A stretch of 64,000 bases of DNA from Barnesiella sp. An22. GTDB lineage: Bacteria; Bacteroidota; Bacteroidia; Bacteroidales; Barnesiellaceae. Shown in pieces: positions 1 through 8,082 of the stretch. The position numbers were made by a program, and so were the translations under genes. The notes under the pieces are model-generated. The model did no database searches and had not been told where the DNA came from. It saw only the letters and a list, made by a program, of their open reading frames with translations. Location of the stretch: positions 1-64,000 of the forward strand of contig NZ_NFJR01000003.1 of the NCBI RefSeq assembly GCF_002159975.1, given 5' to 3'. The number at the start of each line of letters is the position of its first letter. Positions within the stretch are counted from its first letter, which is position 1.

Positions 1-74
1 CCTCCGAGCGAAGAAGCCCGATAACAGCGGCGGCGCTTCTTGGTTCGTTCTTCTCGCTGTTGAGAAGAATGAAC

Positions 75-250
75 ACACCGGGTCACCCCGCACTCGATGC
101 GGGGTCCAGTGCGGGGCCTCTTGTGGGTATTGCCTTTGCCGGTATTCCCTGCCCGGGTATTTCTGGATTCCGCATCAAGTGCGGAATGACGGGAAGTACC
201 GCGTCACAGCGCGGTATGACGTGGAGCACCGCATCAAATGCGGAATGACC
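75..250. repeat. Palindromic repeat block 1
   Basis: This block holds four short palindromes. One has CCCCGCA and TGCGGGG arms (87-105), one has ATTCCGCA and TGCGGAAT arms around TCAAG (167-187), one has TACCGCG/CGCGGTA arms (about 197-216), and the last is a degenerate copy ending in GGAATGACC (about 228-249). The arms are followed by ATGACG/ATGACC tails and joined by GGTATTCCTGGAT-like spacers. Reading frames run through the block but are artefacts of the repeat. Bases 1-60 before it may be the tail of an upstream gene that I cannot identify. Confidence 0.85.
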
Positions 251-287
251 GAGAAGAAAAGAAATATATAAACAAATAAATAAGAAT

Positions 288-1151
288 ATGAAGACAAGAT
301 TTTTTGCTTTCGCAGCGCTGGCATTGACACTTGCCGCCTGTAACAACGACAACGAAAACCTGAATGACGGCTCGGTAGCCGCCAAGTTTATCGCTGACAT
401 TACGCCCGCTACCCGCGTCAATTCGGAAGGAACCGACTGGACCGAGGGTGACCGCATCGGCGTCACCGGCGCAGGCTTTACCAACGTGCCCTACAAGAGA
501 GAGTACGGTATGTTCGTGCCTGACGGTACGGTCATCTATTTTGACGACACCGAAACGAAGACCTTCAATGCCTACTATCCGTATCAGGCTGAGGGCGGAA
601 CGGTGACCGTCAGCACCGCAGCCGACAAGCAGGGCACGGGCATCGACTTCCTCTTTGCCTCGGGAGCCACGGGCAACACCCACAACCCGACGGTGAGCTT
701 CACCGGCGACCATGCGTTCCACCACCGCATGAGTCTCATCAAGTTCACCTTCAAGCCAGGCGACGGCCTCATTTTCAACGGAATGGAACCTGCTGACTAC
801 ACGTTGGAGGGGCTGAAGCACGAAGGCACTTTCGACACGGCTACCGGAACGACTGCCGTAACCGCAGCCGTCGAATCGCCGATTACCATGCAGCTGGGCG
901 GTGCCACCACTTCGCAAGTCATCATTCTCCCACAGGAAGTGAACTCCTCTCTTGAACTTAAAGTGTCTTTCAACGGACAGAGCTATACAACCACACTGCC
1001 GAATCCATCCAAGCCCGAAGCGAATCAGTTCTCCGCAGGCTATGCCTACACCTACAACGTAACGCTCAACAATAAGGGCGTCGATGTGAGCGACCCCACA
1101 ATTACCCCGTGGGAACCCGGAAATTCGAACGATGTAAGCATCACGCTGTAA
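288..1151 (+). CDS. Fimbrillin-like (Mfa-like) lipoprotein
   Basis: This 287-residue protein begins with a lipoprotein signal peptide (MKTRFFAFAALALTLAAC), the lipobox cysteine lying at about residue 18, so it should be lipidated and exported. The mature part has features of Bacteroidales fimbrillin family proteins: an ATRV segment shortly after the lipid anchor, a W-x-x-GD-x-IGV motif near residue 45, AYYPY near residue 97, and a C-terminal ITPWEPG segment. Such proteins form or cap surface fimbriae. It is followed by a palindrome block and then a second fimbrillin-like gene with a nearly identical A-rich leader, suggesting a paralogous surface-protein locus. The exact role (shaft, tip or anchor) cannot be told from the sequence. 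Confidence 0.8.
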   Translation: MKTRFFAFAALALTLAACNNDNENLNDGSVAAKFIADITPATRVNSEGTDWTEGDRIGVTGAGFTNVPYKREYGMFVPDGTVIYFDDTETKTFNAYYPYQAEGGTVTVSTAADKQGTGIDFLFASGATGNTHNPTVSFTGDHAFHHRMSLIKFTFKPGDGLIFNGMEPADYTLEGLKHEGTFDTATGTTAVTAAVESPITMQLGGATTSQVIILPQEVNSSLELKVSFNGQSYTTTLPNPSKPEANQFSAGYAYTYNVTLNNKGVDVSDPTITPWEPGNSNDVSITL

Positions 1152-1162
1152 GCCCCACATAC

Positions 1163-1348
1163 CTCTCGGGTCACCCCGCACCACGATGCGCTCCGTGTCA
1201 CCCCGCACCACGATGCGGGGTCCAGAGAGGGGCCGCAAAGGACAAGTGCCGCTGCCGGTATTCCTGGATACCGTGTCGTAGCGCGGTATGACGTGGAGCA
1301 CCGCATCAAGTGCGGAATGACCGAGAGGGTATCCCTGGATTCCTGAAA
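1163..1348. repeat. Palindromic repeat block 2
   Basis: This intergenic stretch has the same repeat family as the other blocks: two CCCCGCACCACGATGCG-type units in tandem (the first imperfect), a TACCGTG...CGCGGTATGACG unit and an ACCGCATCAAGTGCGGAATGACC unit. It lies immediately after the first fimbrillin stop codon, so the transcript would fold into several hairpins there. Confidence 0.8.
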
Positions 1349-1392
1349 TAACATAGAAGAAAAAAGAAATATATAAATAAACTAATAATAAG

Positions 1393-3063
1393 ATGAAAAC
1401 CAACAGTTTTGTATTCGCAATACTGCTCCTTGCCACGGCTGCCTGCACGAAGGACGAACTGGCGGACGGCAACCGTCTGCCCGAAGGACAATACCCCCTT
1501 GAGATAGCCCGCATCACCCTCGGCGTGGAGGGCGGCGAGGCACAGCCCTGGGGCGCACCGGCGACGCGCGTCAGCGAGAACGGGGACGGCACGGGCAGCA
1601 AGTTTGATGCGGGCGACCCGTTCGCCGTACAGATAGACGGCGAGGGAGAGGTCGGCACCTACACCGTGCAGGACGACGGTTCCGCCGAAGCCGAAATACC
1701 CCTGTACTGGAGCGACAGTGACAACCACACCGTCACCGCCTGGTATCCCGCCACGGACGGCACCCTCGACCTCGGCGACCAAAGCCAAAGTCTTGCCTAC
1801 CTGCTGGGCGCCACGGGCACGGGCGACTACCAGACCCCCGTCACCCTGAGTTTCACCCACGCTCTGGCGAAGGTGCGCGTGACGCCCACGGACGATGCAC
1901 TCGGCGAAGTGCAAAGCCTCCAGCTCTATGCCTACACACAGTGTACTTATGAAAAGGGCACGGTAGTGCAAGGCTCGCAAGAGGGCTGGATAGAGATGAA
2001 GCGGTGCGAATACACCGAGAACGGCAACGCCATCACCTGCTGGGAAGCGAACGTGGTGCCCGGCTACGAAATCAAGAAACTGAGGGCAAACGGCACCGAG
2101 GAACGCAACCTCTCTGCTGCCATCACCCCTGAGGCGGGCAGCTACTACAACATCACGCTGAACAAGGACAAGGGATATACCGACGACGGACAGGGCAACT
2201 ACACCGTGACCTCCGCCGAGGGCCTGAAGAACATCGCCAAGCTGGTGAACGAAGAATGGAAGTTAGACATCAATATCACCCTCGACAACGACATCGACCT
2301 GACGGGCATCGACTGGACGCCGATATGCCCAGATAATAGTAAGAAATACACCGGCACCTTCGACGGAGGCAACCATACCATCACGGGGCTGACCGTTACG
2401 GGAAGTAATAGATATGCAGGCTTGTTCGGCCAAATCGGTCCCGGCGGCACGGTGAAGGACGTGGTACTGACAGAAGTAAACGTAACAAGTGGCACGTTCG
2501 TCGGCGGCGTGGCGGGATGGAGCTTTGGCGGCAACATTGAGAACTGCTCGGTGTCGGGCAGCGTCAGCGGTAGTAGCGGTAGCGACGTAGGCGGTGTGGT
2601 GGGCTATCAACAGGTCGGTTCCATCACCGGATGCAGTTCCTCGGCCACAGTGAAGGGAACGGAGCGGGCCGGCGGCGTGGTAGGTGTAACGAATGGTGGT
2701 ACTACTACCCTGACCGCCTGCTATGCCACGGGTGACGTGACCGTTGAAAATGACGGTACAAGCAACGCCTGGGCCGGCGGTATAGTGGGAATGAACGGAA
2801 CTGGCACTCTCATTGCATGTTATGCCGCGGGCAACGTCAGCGGTAACATTGTCGGCGGCGCGGTGGGAGTAAACTATGCCACCGTGACCGCCTGCTACTG
2901 GAGCGGCCTCCCCGACAATGACAACGGCGGAGCCACGAAGGTAGACGGCACAACCGTTACCTGGCAGAACGCCGTTGATGCCATGAACACCGCCTTGCAG
3001 AGTGCAGGTTCAGAGTGGCGTTACGAACTCACTGGAGAATTGCCTACCTTGAAGAAACAGTGA
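1393..3063 (+). CDS. Fimbrillin-like lipoprotein with GLUG repeats
   Basis: This 556-residue surface protein has a lipoprotein signal (LLLATAAC, cysteine near residue 18). Residues about 30-245 look fimbrillin-like (ATRV motif, W-x-x-SD segment, AWYPA segment, final SYYNITL). After a linker, residues about 340-500 contain repeated glycine-rich units of the GLUG type (YAGLFG, FVGGVAG, DVGGVVG, RAGGVVG, WAGGIVG, IVGGAVG), which usually build a right-handed beta-solenoid on exported bacterial proteins. The combination suggests a fimbrial tip or adhesin subunit, which is an inference. The leader AGAAATATATAAA...TAATAA before the ATG closely matches the leader of the preceding gene, as expected for a duplicated expression unit. 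Confidence 0.78.
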   Translation: MKTNSFVFAILLLATAACTKDELADGNRLPEGQYPLEIARITLGVEGGEAQPWGAPATRVSENGDGTGSKFDAGDPFAVQIDGEGEVGTYTVQDDGSAEAEIPLYWSDSDNHTVTAWYPATDGTLDLGDQSQSLAYLLGATGTGDYQTPVTLSFTHALAKVRVTPTDDALGEVQSLQLYAYTQCTYEKGTVVQGSQEGWIEMKRCEYTENGNAITCWEANVVPGYEIKKLRANGTEERNLSAAITPEAGSYYNITLNKDKGYTDDGQGNYTVTSAEGLKNIAKLVNEEWKLDINITLDNDIDLTGIDWTPICPDNSKKYTGTFDGGNHTITGLTVTGSNRYAGLFGQIGPGGTVKDVVLTEVNVTSGTFVGGVAGWSFGGNIENCSVSGSVSGSSGSDVGGVVGYQQVGSITGCSSSATVKGTERAGGVVGVTNGGTTTLTACYATGDVTVENDGTSNAWAGGIVGMNGTGTLIACYAAGNVSGNIVGGAVGVNYATVTACYWSGLPDNDNGGATKVDGTTVTWQNAVDAMNTALQSAGSEWRYELTGELPTLKKQ

Positions 3064-3071
3064 ACCGTCGG

Positions 3072-3210
3072 GCGTCGTGTCACCCCGCACTACGATGCGG
3101 GGTCCAGAGAGAGAAGGCGAGGCATTCATTTGCCGGTATTCCTGGATTCCGCATCAAGTGCGGAATGACGGGAAGTACCGCGTCGCAGCGCGGTATGACG
3201 AGGTGACAGG
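3072..3210. repeat. Palindromic repeat block 3
   Basis: Three units follow the second fimbrillin gene and directly precede the GIY-YIG gene: CCCCGCA/TGCGGGG around CTACGA (about 3083-3102), ATTCCGCA/TGCGGAAT around TCAAG (about 3146-3166) and TACCGCG/CGCGGTA around TCGCAG (about 3177-3196). The spacers and tails match blocks 1, 2 and 4. Confidence 0.85.
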
Positions 3211-3250
3211 GTCCAGTGTGTGAGTGTGAAGAATAAAAAAACAGAGAACG

Positions 3251-3484
3251 ATGCAAATTTACAAGGGTTTTGTCTATATCCTGGCCAGCAAACGAAACGG
3301 AACGCTCTATATCGGCGTAACCAACAACCTGGCCAGACGGGTGGCCGAGCACAAAGCCTCGATCGACGAGGGTTTTACCAGTAGGTATAACGTGAAAACC
3401 TTGGTCTATTACGAAGCCTTTCGGGATTTCTATTCGGCTATCTGCCGGGAAAAGCAACTCAAAGCGTGGAACTGCAATATATGA
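3251..3484 (+). pseudogene. GIY-YIG nuclease, 5' part of interrupted gene
   Basis: The frame encodes the N-terminal three quarters of a small stand-alone GIY-YIG endonuclease of the UPF0213/YhbQ type. It has the FVYILASK strand, the TLYIGVTNNL motif carrying the second catalytic tyrosine, the RRVAEHK helix with the arginine, and the REKQLKAW segment. The natural gene stops matching after codon 74 (KAWN, base 3472). The next residues come from the inserted element and end at a TGA at 3482-3484. The missing 42 residues are at 19464-19592. Joining the parts through the shared GTGGAAC gives a normal 116-residue protein. The truncated product lacks the C-terminal part of the fold and is probably inactive. 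Confidence 0.88.
3466..3472. other. Left element junction (attL core GTGGAAC)
   Basis: GTGGAAC lies inside the GIY-YIG codons for W-N. The same heptamer occurs at 19457-19463, where the reading frame resumes. Counting one mismatch, the shared string extends to AAG[C/A]GTGGAAC. It fits a short tyrosine-recombinase crossover site. Confidence 0.78.
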
Positions 3485-3657
3485 TATTCGGGAAGCCGGA
3501 TACAACCCGAAATGAAAAAAAGAGCTAAACATCTGCAAATATAATCATTGATTTTCTGTGCTTTATGTGGTATCAGATTCGGGAACGACTTTTTAATTTG
3601 TCTTAATCCGTTGCAAGTTTCTTCGGGATATATGGGAACATTTACGGGAATTTGTTA

Positions 3658-3665
3658 TACCTTTG
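3658..3665 (+). promoter_or_regulatory. -7 box of first integrase (TACCTTTG)
   Basis: TACCTTTG matches the Bacteroidetes -7 consensus TAnnTTTG exactly. No good TTTG lies at the expected -33 spacing. The box is 26 bases before the ATG at 3691, so the ATG at 3691 is the likely start rather than any start further upstream. Confidence 0.6.
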
Positions 3666-3690
3666 CCGCATAACCGAAAAAGCAACGCAG

Positions 3691-4989
3691 ATGAAAGTCA
3701 CCGTCTATCTGAAAAAGTGTTCCCCCGAGGCCTCGAACATCTGTTTCAGGGTCAGGGATAAAAATGTGGACATAAAGGTCGTTTCCACACTTGAAGTGCA
3801 GGACAGGTATTGGGACACCGATACCCTCAGCTACAGGCGCACGACAGCCGTGCCCGCCGCCGAGCAGAAACGGCTGCCGGAACAGATTGCCGCCATCATC
3901 GAGCGGGCGGAGAAGACCTTTTCGGACAAGGCGGACAGCCGGTGGATGAGACAAGTCATAGAGGATGTGCTGTACCCTGTTCGCGCCTTCGAGCGCAACC
4001 ACCCGAACCTGCTCGCCCGTGTCCACGAGTATCTGGAGAAGTTTGACGGTGCGGAGAGAACAAAGGAGCATATCGTCCGCTTCGAGCGCAAGATGACCCG
4101 CTACCACGACTACCGCCGGGAGATATTGGGCGAGGCGGACTTCACCCTCTTCGTGGAGACCGTCACGCTGGAGCAAATGAACGCTTTCCGGGATTATGTG
4201 GTGAACGAATACCTGCTGCGGCAGGAACATCCCGACTTCTACGCTCCCCGCCTGCTCATCAACCACAGGCCGAGGCCGCTTTCCGGCACGACCGTCATCA
4301 ACATCATGAACCTGTTCTGCACCTTCCTGCACTGGTGCAAGAAGATGAAGTATTCCGACAACGAGGTCTATGTCCTCTACGGCTGCAAGGAGCCCACCTA
4401 CGGCGACCCGTTCTTCCTCACTTCCGAAGAAAGAAACATCCTTTATGACGCAGACCTGAACGACAACCCGAAGCTGGCCGTCATCCGTGACATCTTCGTG
4501 TTCCACTGCTATGTCGGCTGCCGAGTGGGTGACCTTTATAGGCTCACGCGGGACAACATCAAGGACGGCTTTCTGGAATACATGCCGCAGAAGACGAAGA
4601 AATGTCAGGCGAAGACCGTCAGGGTGCCGCTGCATGAGAAGGCACTGAAGATACTGGAACGCTACGATGCCTATTCCGGCAGGCTGTTCCCGTTCAAGCA
4701 GATACACACCTACAACCTCGGCATACGGGAGCTGCTGAAGCGCTGCGGCATAGACAGGGCGGTGACCATCCTCGACACGCACGGCTACAACACCGTGCAG
4801 AAGCCCCTGTACGAGGTGGCCACCAGCCATACGGCACGCAAGACCTTCGTGGGTAACCTATACCGGCAGGTGCCCGACCCAAACCTGATAGCCTCCATGT
4901 CGGGACACGTGGAGGGCAGCAGGGCGTTCAACCGCTACCGCACGATAGACGATGACATGAAGCGCAGGCTTGTGGACATGATAGATTAG
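3691..4989 (+). CDS. Tyrosine recombinase/integrase, first of pair
   Basis: This 432-residue site-specific recombinase has the layout of Bacteroidales element integrases. It has an N-terminal arm-binding domain (MKVTVYLKK...), a SAM-like core-binding domain (about residues 100-215) and a catalytic domain. The catalytic residues visible are the first Arg in GCRVGDL (about 276), the Lys-bearing beta-turn TKKCQAKTVRV, HTARKTF (His and second Arg, about 380), SGHVEGS and the nucleophile Tyr416 in FNRYR. The start was chosen at 3691 because the frame further upstream overlaps the promoter. The second recombinase starts 20 bases after its stop. It probably catalyses integration and excision at GTGGAAC, alone or with its partner. 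Confidence 0.92.
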   Translation: MKVTVYLKKCSPEASNICFRVRDKNVDIKVVSTLEVQDRYWDTDTLSYRRTTAVPAAEQKRLPEQIAAIIERAEKTFSDKADSRWMRQVIEDVLYPVRAFERNHPNLLARVHEYLEKFDGAERTKEHIVRFERKMTRYHDYRREILGEADFTLFVETVTLEQMNAFRDYVVNEYLLRQEHPDFYAPRLLINHRPRPLSGTTVINIMNLFCTFLHWCKKMKYSDNEVYVLYGCKEPTYGDPFFLTSEERNILYDADLNDNPKLAVIRDIFVFHCYVGCRVGDLYRLTRDNIKDGFLEYMPQKTKKCQAKTVRVPLHEKALKILERYDAYSGRLFPFKQIHTYNLGIRELLKRCGIDRAVTILDTHGYNTVQKPLYEVATSHTARKTFVGNLYRQVPDPNLIASMSGHVEGSRAFNRYRTIDDDMKRRLVDMID

Positions 4990-5009
4990 ACAGAAAGGAG
5001 GACATACAT

Positions 5010-6341
5010 ATGAAAGTGACCGCATTCATCCGGAAGACCGCCGCCAAGAACAACATCACCGACCAGGCTCGGGTCTATTTCCGTGTCCGGGACATCGGCG
5101 GCGTGGACATCAAGGCCGCGAGCGAGCTGTCCATCAACCCCAACCACTGGAGCCCGGAACGGCAGGGCTACAAGCCCCGCGTGGCCCTGGTGTCGGAGGA
5201 GAAGAAGATGGGCTTCGACAAGGACGTGCAGCAGATCACCCATCTCATCACAAAAGAGTACCACCGGGGAGTGGACGGCAGCTGGCTCAAGGGGCTGATA
5301 GAGGAATACCACCATCCCGGCATCAACGCCAGGGGCGGCAACAAGGCCGACGAGTACCTGCTCTCGTTCCAGATACGGAAATACGTCGAGGAAACACCGC
5401 TTGCGGATGAAAGCCGGAAGCACCACCTCGACAATCTCAACAAGGTGCTGCGCTACGAGCGTTTCCGCCACGAGGTGCTGCACCAGCGCGGCTTCCGCCT
5501 GTGCATCGACACCGTAACGGCGGATGACATCAGGGACTTCAAGCTGTGGATGCAGGAGGAACACAGGTATGTGGACATGTATCCCGTATTCTATCGGAAC
5601 GAGAAACTCCGCGATGTCGGACAGAAGCGTTCCGAGAACAGCATGTCGGGCTCCCTCTACCGCATCCGCACCGTCATCAAGTGGTGCATCAAGCGCGGGC
5701 TAACAAGGAACAATCCCTTTGACCAGTACCAGATTGCCCGGCCGATGTACGGCGACCCGTTCTACCTGACGCTCGAGGAGCGTGACAAGGTGTACTACGC
5801 CGACCTGAGCGGCATGGGGGCAACCTATCCGGTCTACCGTGACATCTTCATGTTCCAGTGCCTGATAGGGTGCCGCGTGAGCGACCTGAACAGGCTGACC
5901 AAGGCGAACATCGTGGACGGCTTCGTGGAGTACATCCCGCAGAAGACGAAGATGGAACATGCCAATACAGTGCGCGTGCCGCTCAACCAGAAGGCACGGG
6001 ACATACTGGAACGCTACAAGGATCTGGAGGACGCCCTGCTCCCCCGGTTCTCGCACTTCGGCTACAACAAGAAGATAAAGGAGATACTCAAGTATGTGGG
6101 CATCGACCGTACGGTCATAGTCCTCGACCCGAAGACAAGGGAGGACGTGGCAAAACCCTTATACGAGGTGGCGACCACACATACCGCACGCAAGACATTC
6201 ATCGGCAACCTGTACCGACAGGTCAAGGGCCCGAACCTGATAGCCTCCATGTCGGGACATTCGGAGGGCAGCCGTGCCTTTGCCCGGTATCGCAAGATTG
6301 ACGACGAGATGAAGAAGGAACTGGTAAACCTTCTGGACTGA
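5010..6341 (+). CDS. Tyrosine recombinase/integrase, second of pair
   Basis: This 443-residue protein is clearly paralogous to the upstream recombinase along its whole length (arm-binding, core-binding and catalytic domains). Visible active-site motifs are GCRVSDLNRLT, TKMEHANTVRVPL, HTARKTFIGNLYR, SGHSEGS and Tyr427 in FARYR. The ATG is preceded by AGAAAGGAGG, a strong Shine-Dalgarno sequence, which is uncommon in Bacteroidales and fits translational coupling to the first integrase. Tandem recombinases in one element often act as a heteromeric pair. Here both keep a full set of catalytic residues, so neither looks dead. Confidence 0.92.
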   Translation: MKVTAFIRKTAAKNNITDQARVYFRVRDIGGVDIKAASELSINPNHWSPERQGYKPRVALVSEEKKMGFDKDVQQITHLITKEYHRGVDGSWLKGLIEEYHHPGINARGGNKADEYLLSFQIRKYVEETPLADESRKHHLDNLNKVLRYERFRHEVLHQRGFRLCIDTVTADDIRDFKLWMQEEHRYVDMYPVFYRNEKLRDVGQKRSENSMSGSLYRIRTVIKWCIKRGLTRNNPFDQYQIARPMYGDPFYLTLEERDKVYYADLSGMGATYPVYRDIFMFQCLIGCRVSDLNRLTKANIVDGFVEYIPQKTKMEHANTVRVPLNQKARDILERYKDLEDALLPRFSHFGYNKKIKEILKYVGIDRTVIVLDPKTREDVAKPLYEVATTHTARKTFIGNLYRQVKGPNLIASMSGHSEGSRAFARYRKIDDEMKKELVNLLD

Positions 6342-6378
6342 TAATTTCCCTGTTCCCCCCCTCCACAGACAATGCAAT

Positions 6379-7512
6379 ATGAATATGGACGAGCAGAAAC
6401 AGACATACGAACAGTTCAAGGCGGACATCCTCCAGTGGAAGGACGCACACAGGGAGGAATACACCCGCTTCGCGAAAATGATGGCGGACGGGAACGAGGT
6501 GCAGTACCTTGCCGTATGCCGGGCCATATTCAGGCAGCTGCCCGGCATCAAAAAGGAATGGCAGATATCATGGTGTGACGACAGCACGGACGGATTCGAG
6601 AACATAGGCCTCCATTTTAAAGAGAACGCGGTGCCGGAGCAGATCGTGGAACTTTACAGGAAACAGAGGGAAGAGGATGCGACTTCTCCTCCGTCCTCCT
6701 TATGGGGCAGGATGAGATACATTTTCAGACAGAGCCTGAGAAAACGCCGCGTGACCCTGTCCGCCCCTCTTGTATTGAGCTGGCTGTATTACGGCAAGAG
6801 CTTCGAGGCCATGGTGGACATGGTCAGCAGGCAGGCTGGGCATCCCAAAGCAGGGAACGCCGAGCGGATGGGCTGCTCCATTGTCGTCAGGCAGATTATC
6901 GAGGTATCCATAAAGAACGGCTTCCGCACGCAGGAAGACTGGGACAGCCACTTCGCCATGAAAGGTGCCATCGAGAAAGGCAGCATCGGCGAATGGGCTT
7001 TGCAGTCCTTAAAGGACGGGATGGGCGGCGGTGATACCGAAGGCAGCCCGGCAGCAACGGAGTCCGTCAGCGGTACGGTGCCGCAGGCGCAGCGGACGGT
7101 CGGAAAGAAAAAGATACAGGAGTGGCCACTTGCGGATTATCTCAAGTGCGGAAACAGGGAGGAAGTCCTGCAATGCATCCGCCGTTTCGTCTCCATAAAC
7201 ACGAGCGCGGTCCACCAGGCACTGCCGTTCTATGTGCTGAAAGAACTGGGGCTGGTGGCCGGGATGCACGCCGCCAAGGAGTATAGCGTGGGGATGGCAC
7301 TGCAATTCCCCGACCTGCCCTCGCTGAAAAGCGAGAGCGCCATACGGCAGGCGGTCGGCTTCCTGAAGACGGCAAAGCATATCATCAAAAACGGGAAAGA
7401 CCAGATGGCTCCTCTTATCGAGAGTGACGAGAACAGGGAACTGTTCCGGTCACTGGTACAGGAAATCAAGGAAATCATCTCCGAAGATGTAACGGAAACT
7501 ACTACCGGATAA
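6379..7512 (+). CDS. Element protein of unknown function
   Basis: This 377-residue soluble protein has no signal peptide or membrane segment. The N-terminal half is rich in charged helices (DILQWKDAHREEYTRF, GIKKEWQISWCDD); the middle has RMRYIFRQSLRKRRVTLSAP and LVLSWLYYGKSFEAMVDMV; a low-complexity linker (about residues 213-240) precedes a helical C-terminal domain. It starts 37 bases after the second integrase and lies before the HTH gene, a position often occupied by uncharacterised families in Bacteroidales mobile elements. I do not recognise a catalytic motif, and the function is unknown. Confidence 0.7.
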   Translation: MNMDEQKQTYEQFKADILQWKDAHREEYTRFAKMMADGNEVQYLAVCRAIFRQLPGIKKEWQISWCDDSTDGFENIGLHFKENAVPEQIVELYRKQREEDATSPPSSLWGRMRYIFRQSLRKRRVTLSAPLVLSWLYYGKSFEAMVDMVSRQAGHPKAGNAERMGCSIVVRQIIEVSIKNGFRTQEDWDSHFAMKGAIEKGSIGEWALQSLKDGMGGGDTEGSPAATESVSGTVPQAQRTVGKKKIQEWPLADYLKCGNREEVLQCIRRFVSINTSAVHQALPFYVLKELGLVAGMHAAKEYSVGMALQFPDLPSLKSESAIRQAVGFLKTAKHIIKNGKDQMAPLIESDENRELFRSLVQEIKEIISEDVTETTTG

Positions 7513-7606
7513 GGCAAAATGAGCCGTTTTACATGGTCATGCAGACTTGAATTGTCATGACAATTTAAGACAAGGCATTATATATCAATCCGTTTCAATT
7601 CGCATA

Positions 7607-7614
7607 TACTTTTG
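7607..7614 (+). promoter_or_regulatory. -7 box (TACTTTTG) before HTH gene
   Basis: TACTTTTG fits TAnnTTTG. It would start a new transcript for the HTH, DUF3987 and primase genes. A matching -33 box is not obvious. Confidence 0.45.
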
Positions 7615-7728
7615 CACCGTCAATCCTCTTCCCGGGGATAGGCGGTGCTTCTCTTTTACAAGCCATCGGAAGGGAGGCGTCAGGGAACTTTTGAAGATGG
7701 TCATCACAAAATTCAAAAACTGATATTT

Positions 7729-8082
7729 ATGATCACCATAGAAAGTCTGGTCGAACAGGGCGCGAACGTGAAACTGGAAGTCACGCCAGCCGACCTTAAG
7801 ATGTTTGCCGAGGCCATCGTGCAGCGCACGATGGCGGCCCGGCAGGAAGAACTGAATGCGGAGATGCGGCGTGTGGCGGAAGAGACATGGCTCAACACAA
7901 GACAGGTGCGTGAGCTGCTGAACGTGTGCGAGGGGACGCTCAACCTGTGGGCGAAGCGCGGCTACCTCGTCCCCGTCAAGGTGGGCAACAAGAACATGTA
8001 TGCCAGATCGGATGTCCGCCGTGTGCAGACGGGAGGCAAGTCCGAGAGTGTGACATCCTATTGCAAGAAGAAAAATGGCTGA
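7729..8082 (+). CDS. HTH DNA-binding protein, excisionase-like
   Basis: This is a small helix-turn-helix protein of 117 residues when started at the ATG at 7729 (MITIESLVEQ). The segment TWLNTRQVRELLNVCEGTLNLWAKRGYLVPVKVGNKNMYARSDV is a MerR/excisionase-like winged helix of the HTH_17 kind, common upstream of replication genes in Bacteroidales elements. An N-terminal coiled region (FAEAIVQRTMAARQEELNAEMRR) could mediate dimerisation. The coding region overlaps the next gene by 8 bases, indicating coupling. An upstream in-frame start at 7645 is less likely, as its extra residues show no family character. It may control excision or replication of the element. Confidence 0.8.
   Translation: MITIESLVEQGANVKLEVTPADLKMFAEAIVQRTMAARQEELNAEMRRVAEETWLNTRQVRELLNVCEGTLNLWAKRGYLVPVKVGNKNMYARSDVRRVQTGGKSESVTSYCKKKNG

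Noticed and set aside
60-248. Open frames running through repeat block 1 (and similar ones at 3015-3206, 19656-19955 and 19888-20085)
   Set aside because: They are made of the palindromic repeat read in frame (HRIKCGMT-like strings), have no family match or ribosome site and recur wherever the repeat occurs.
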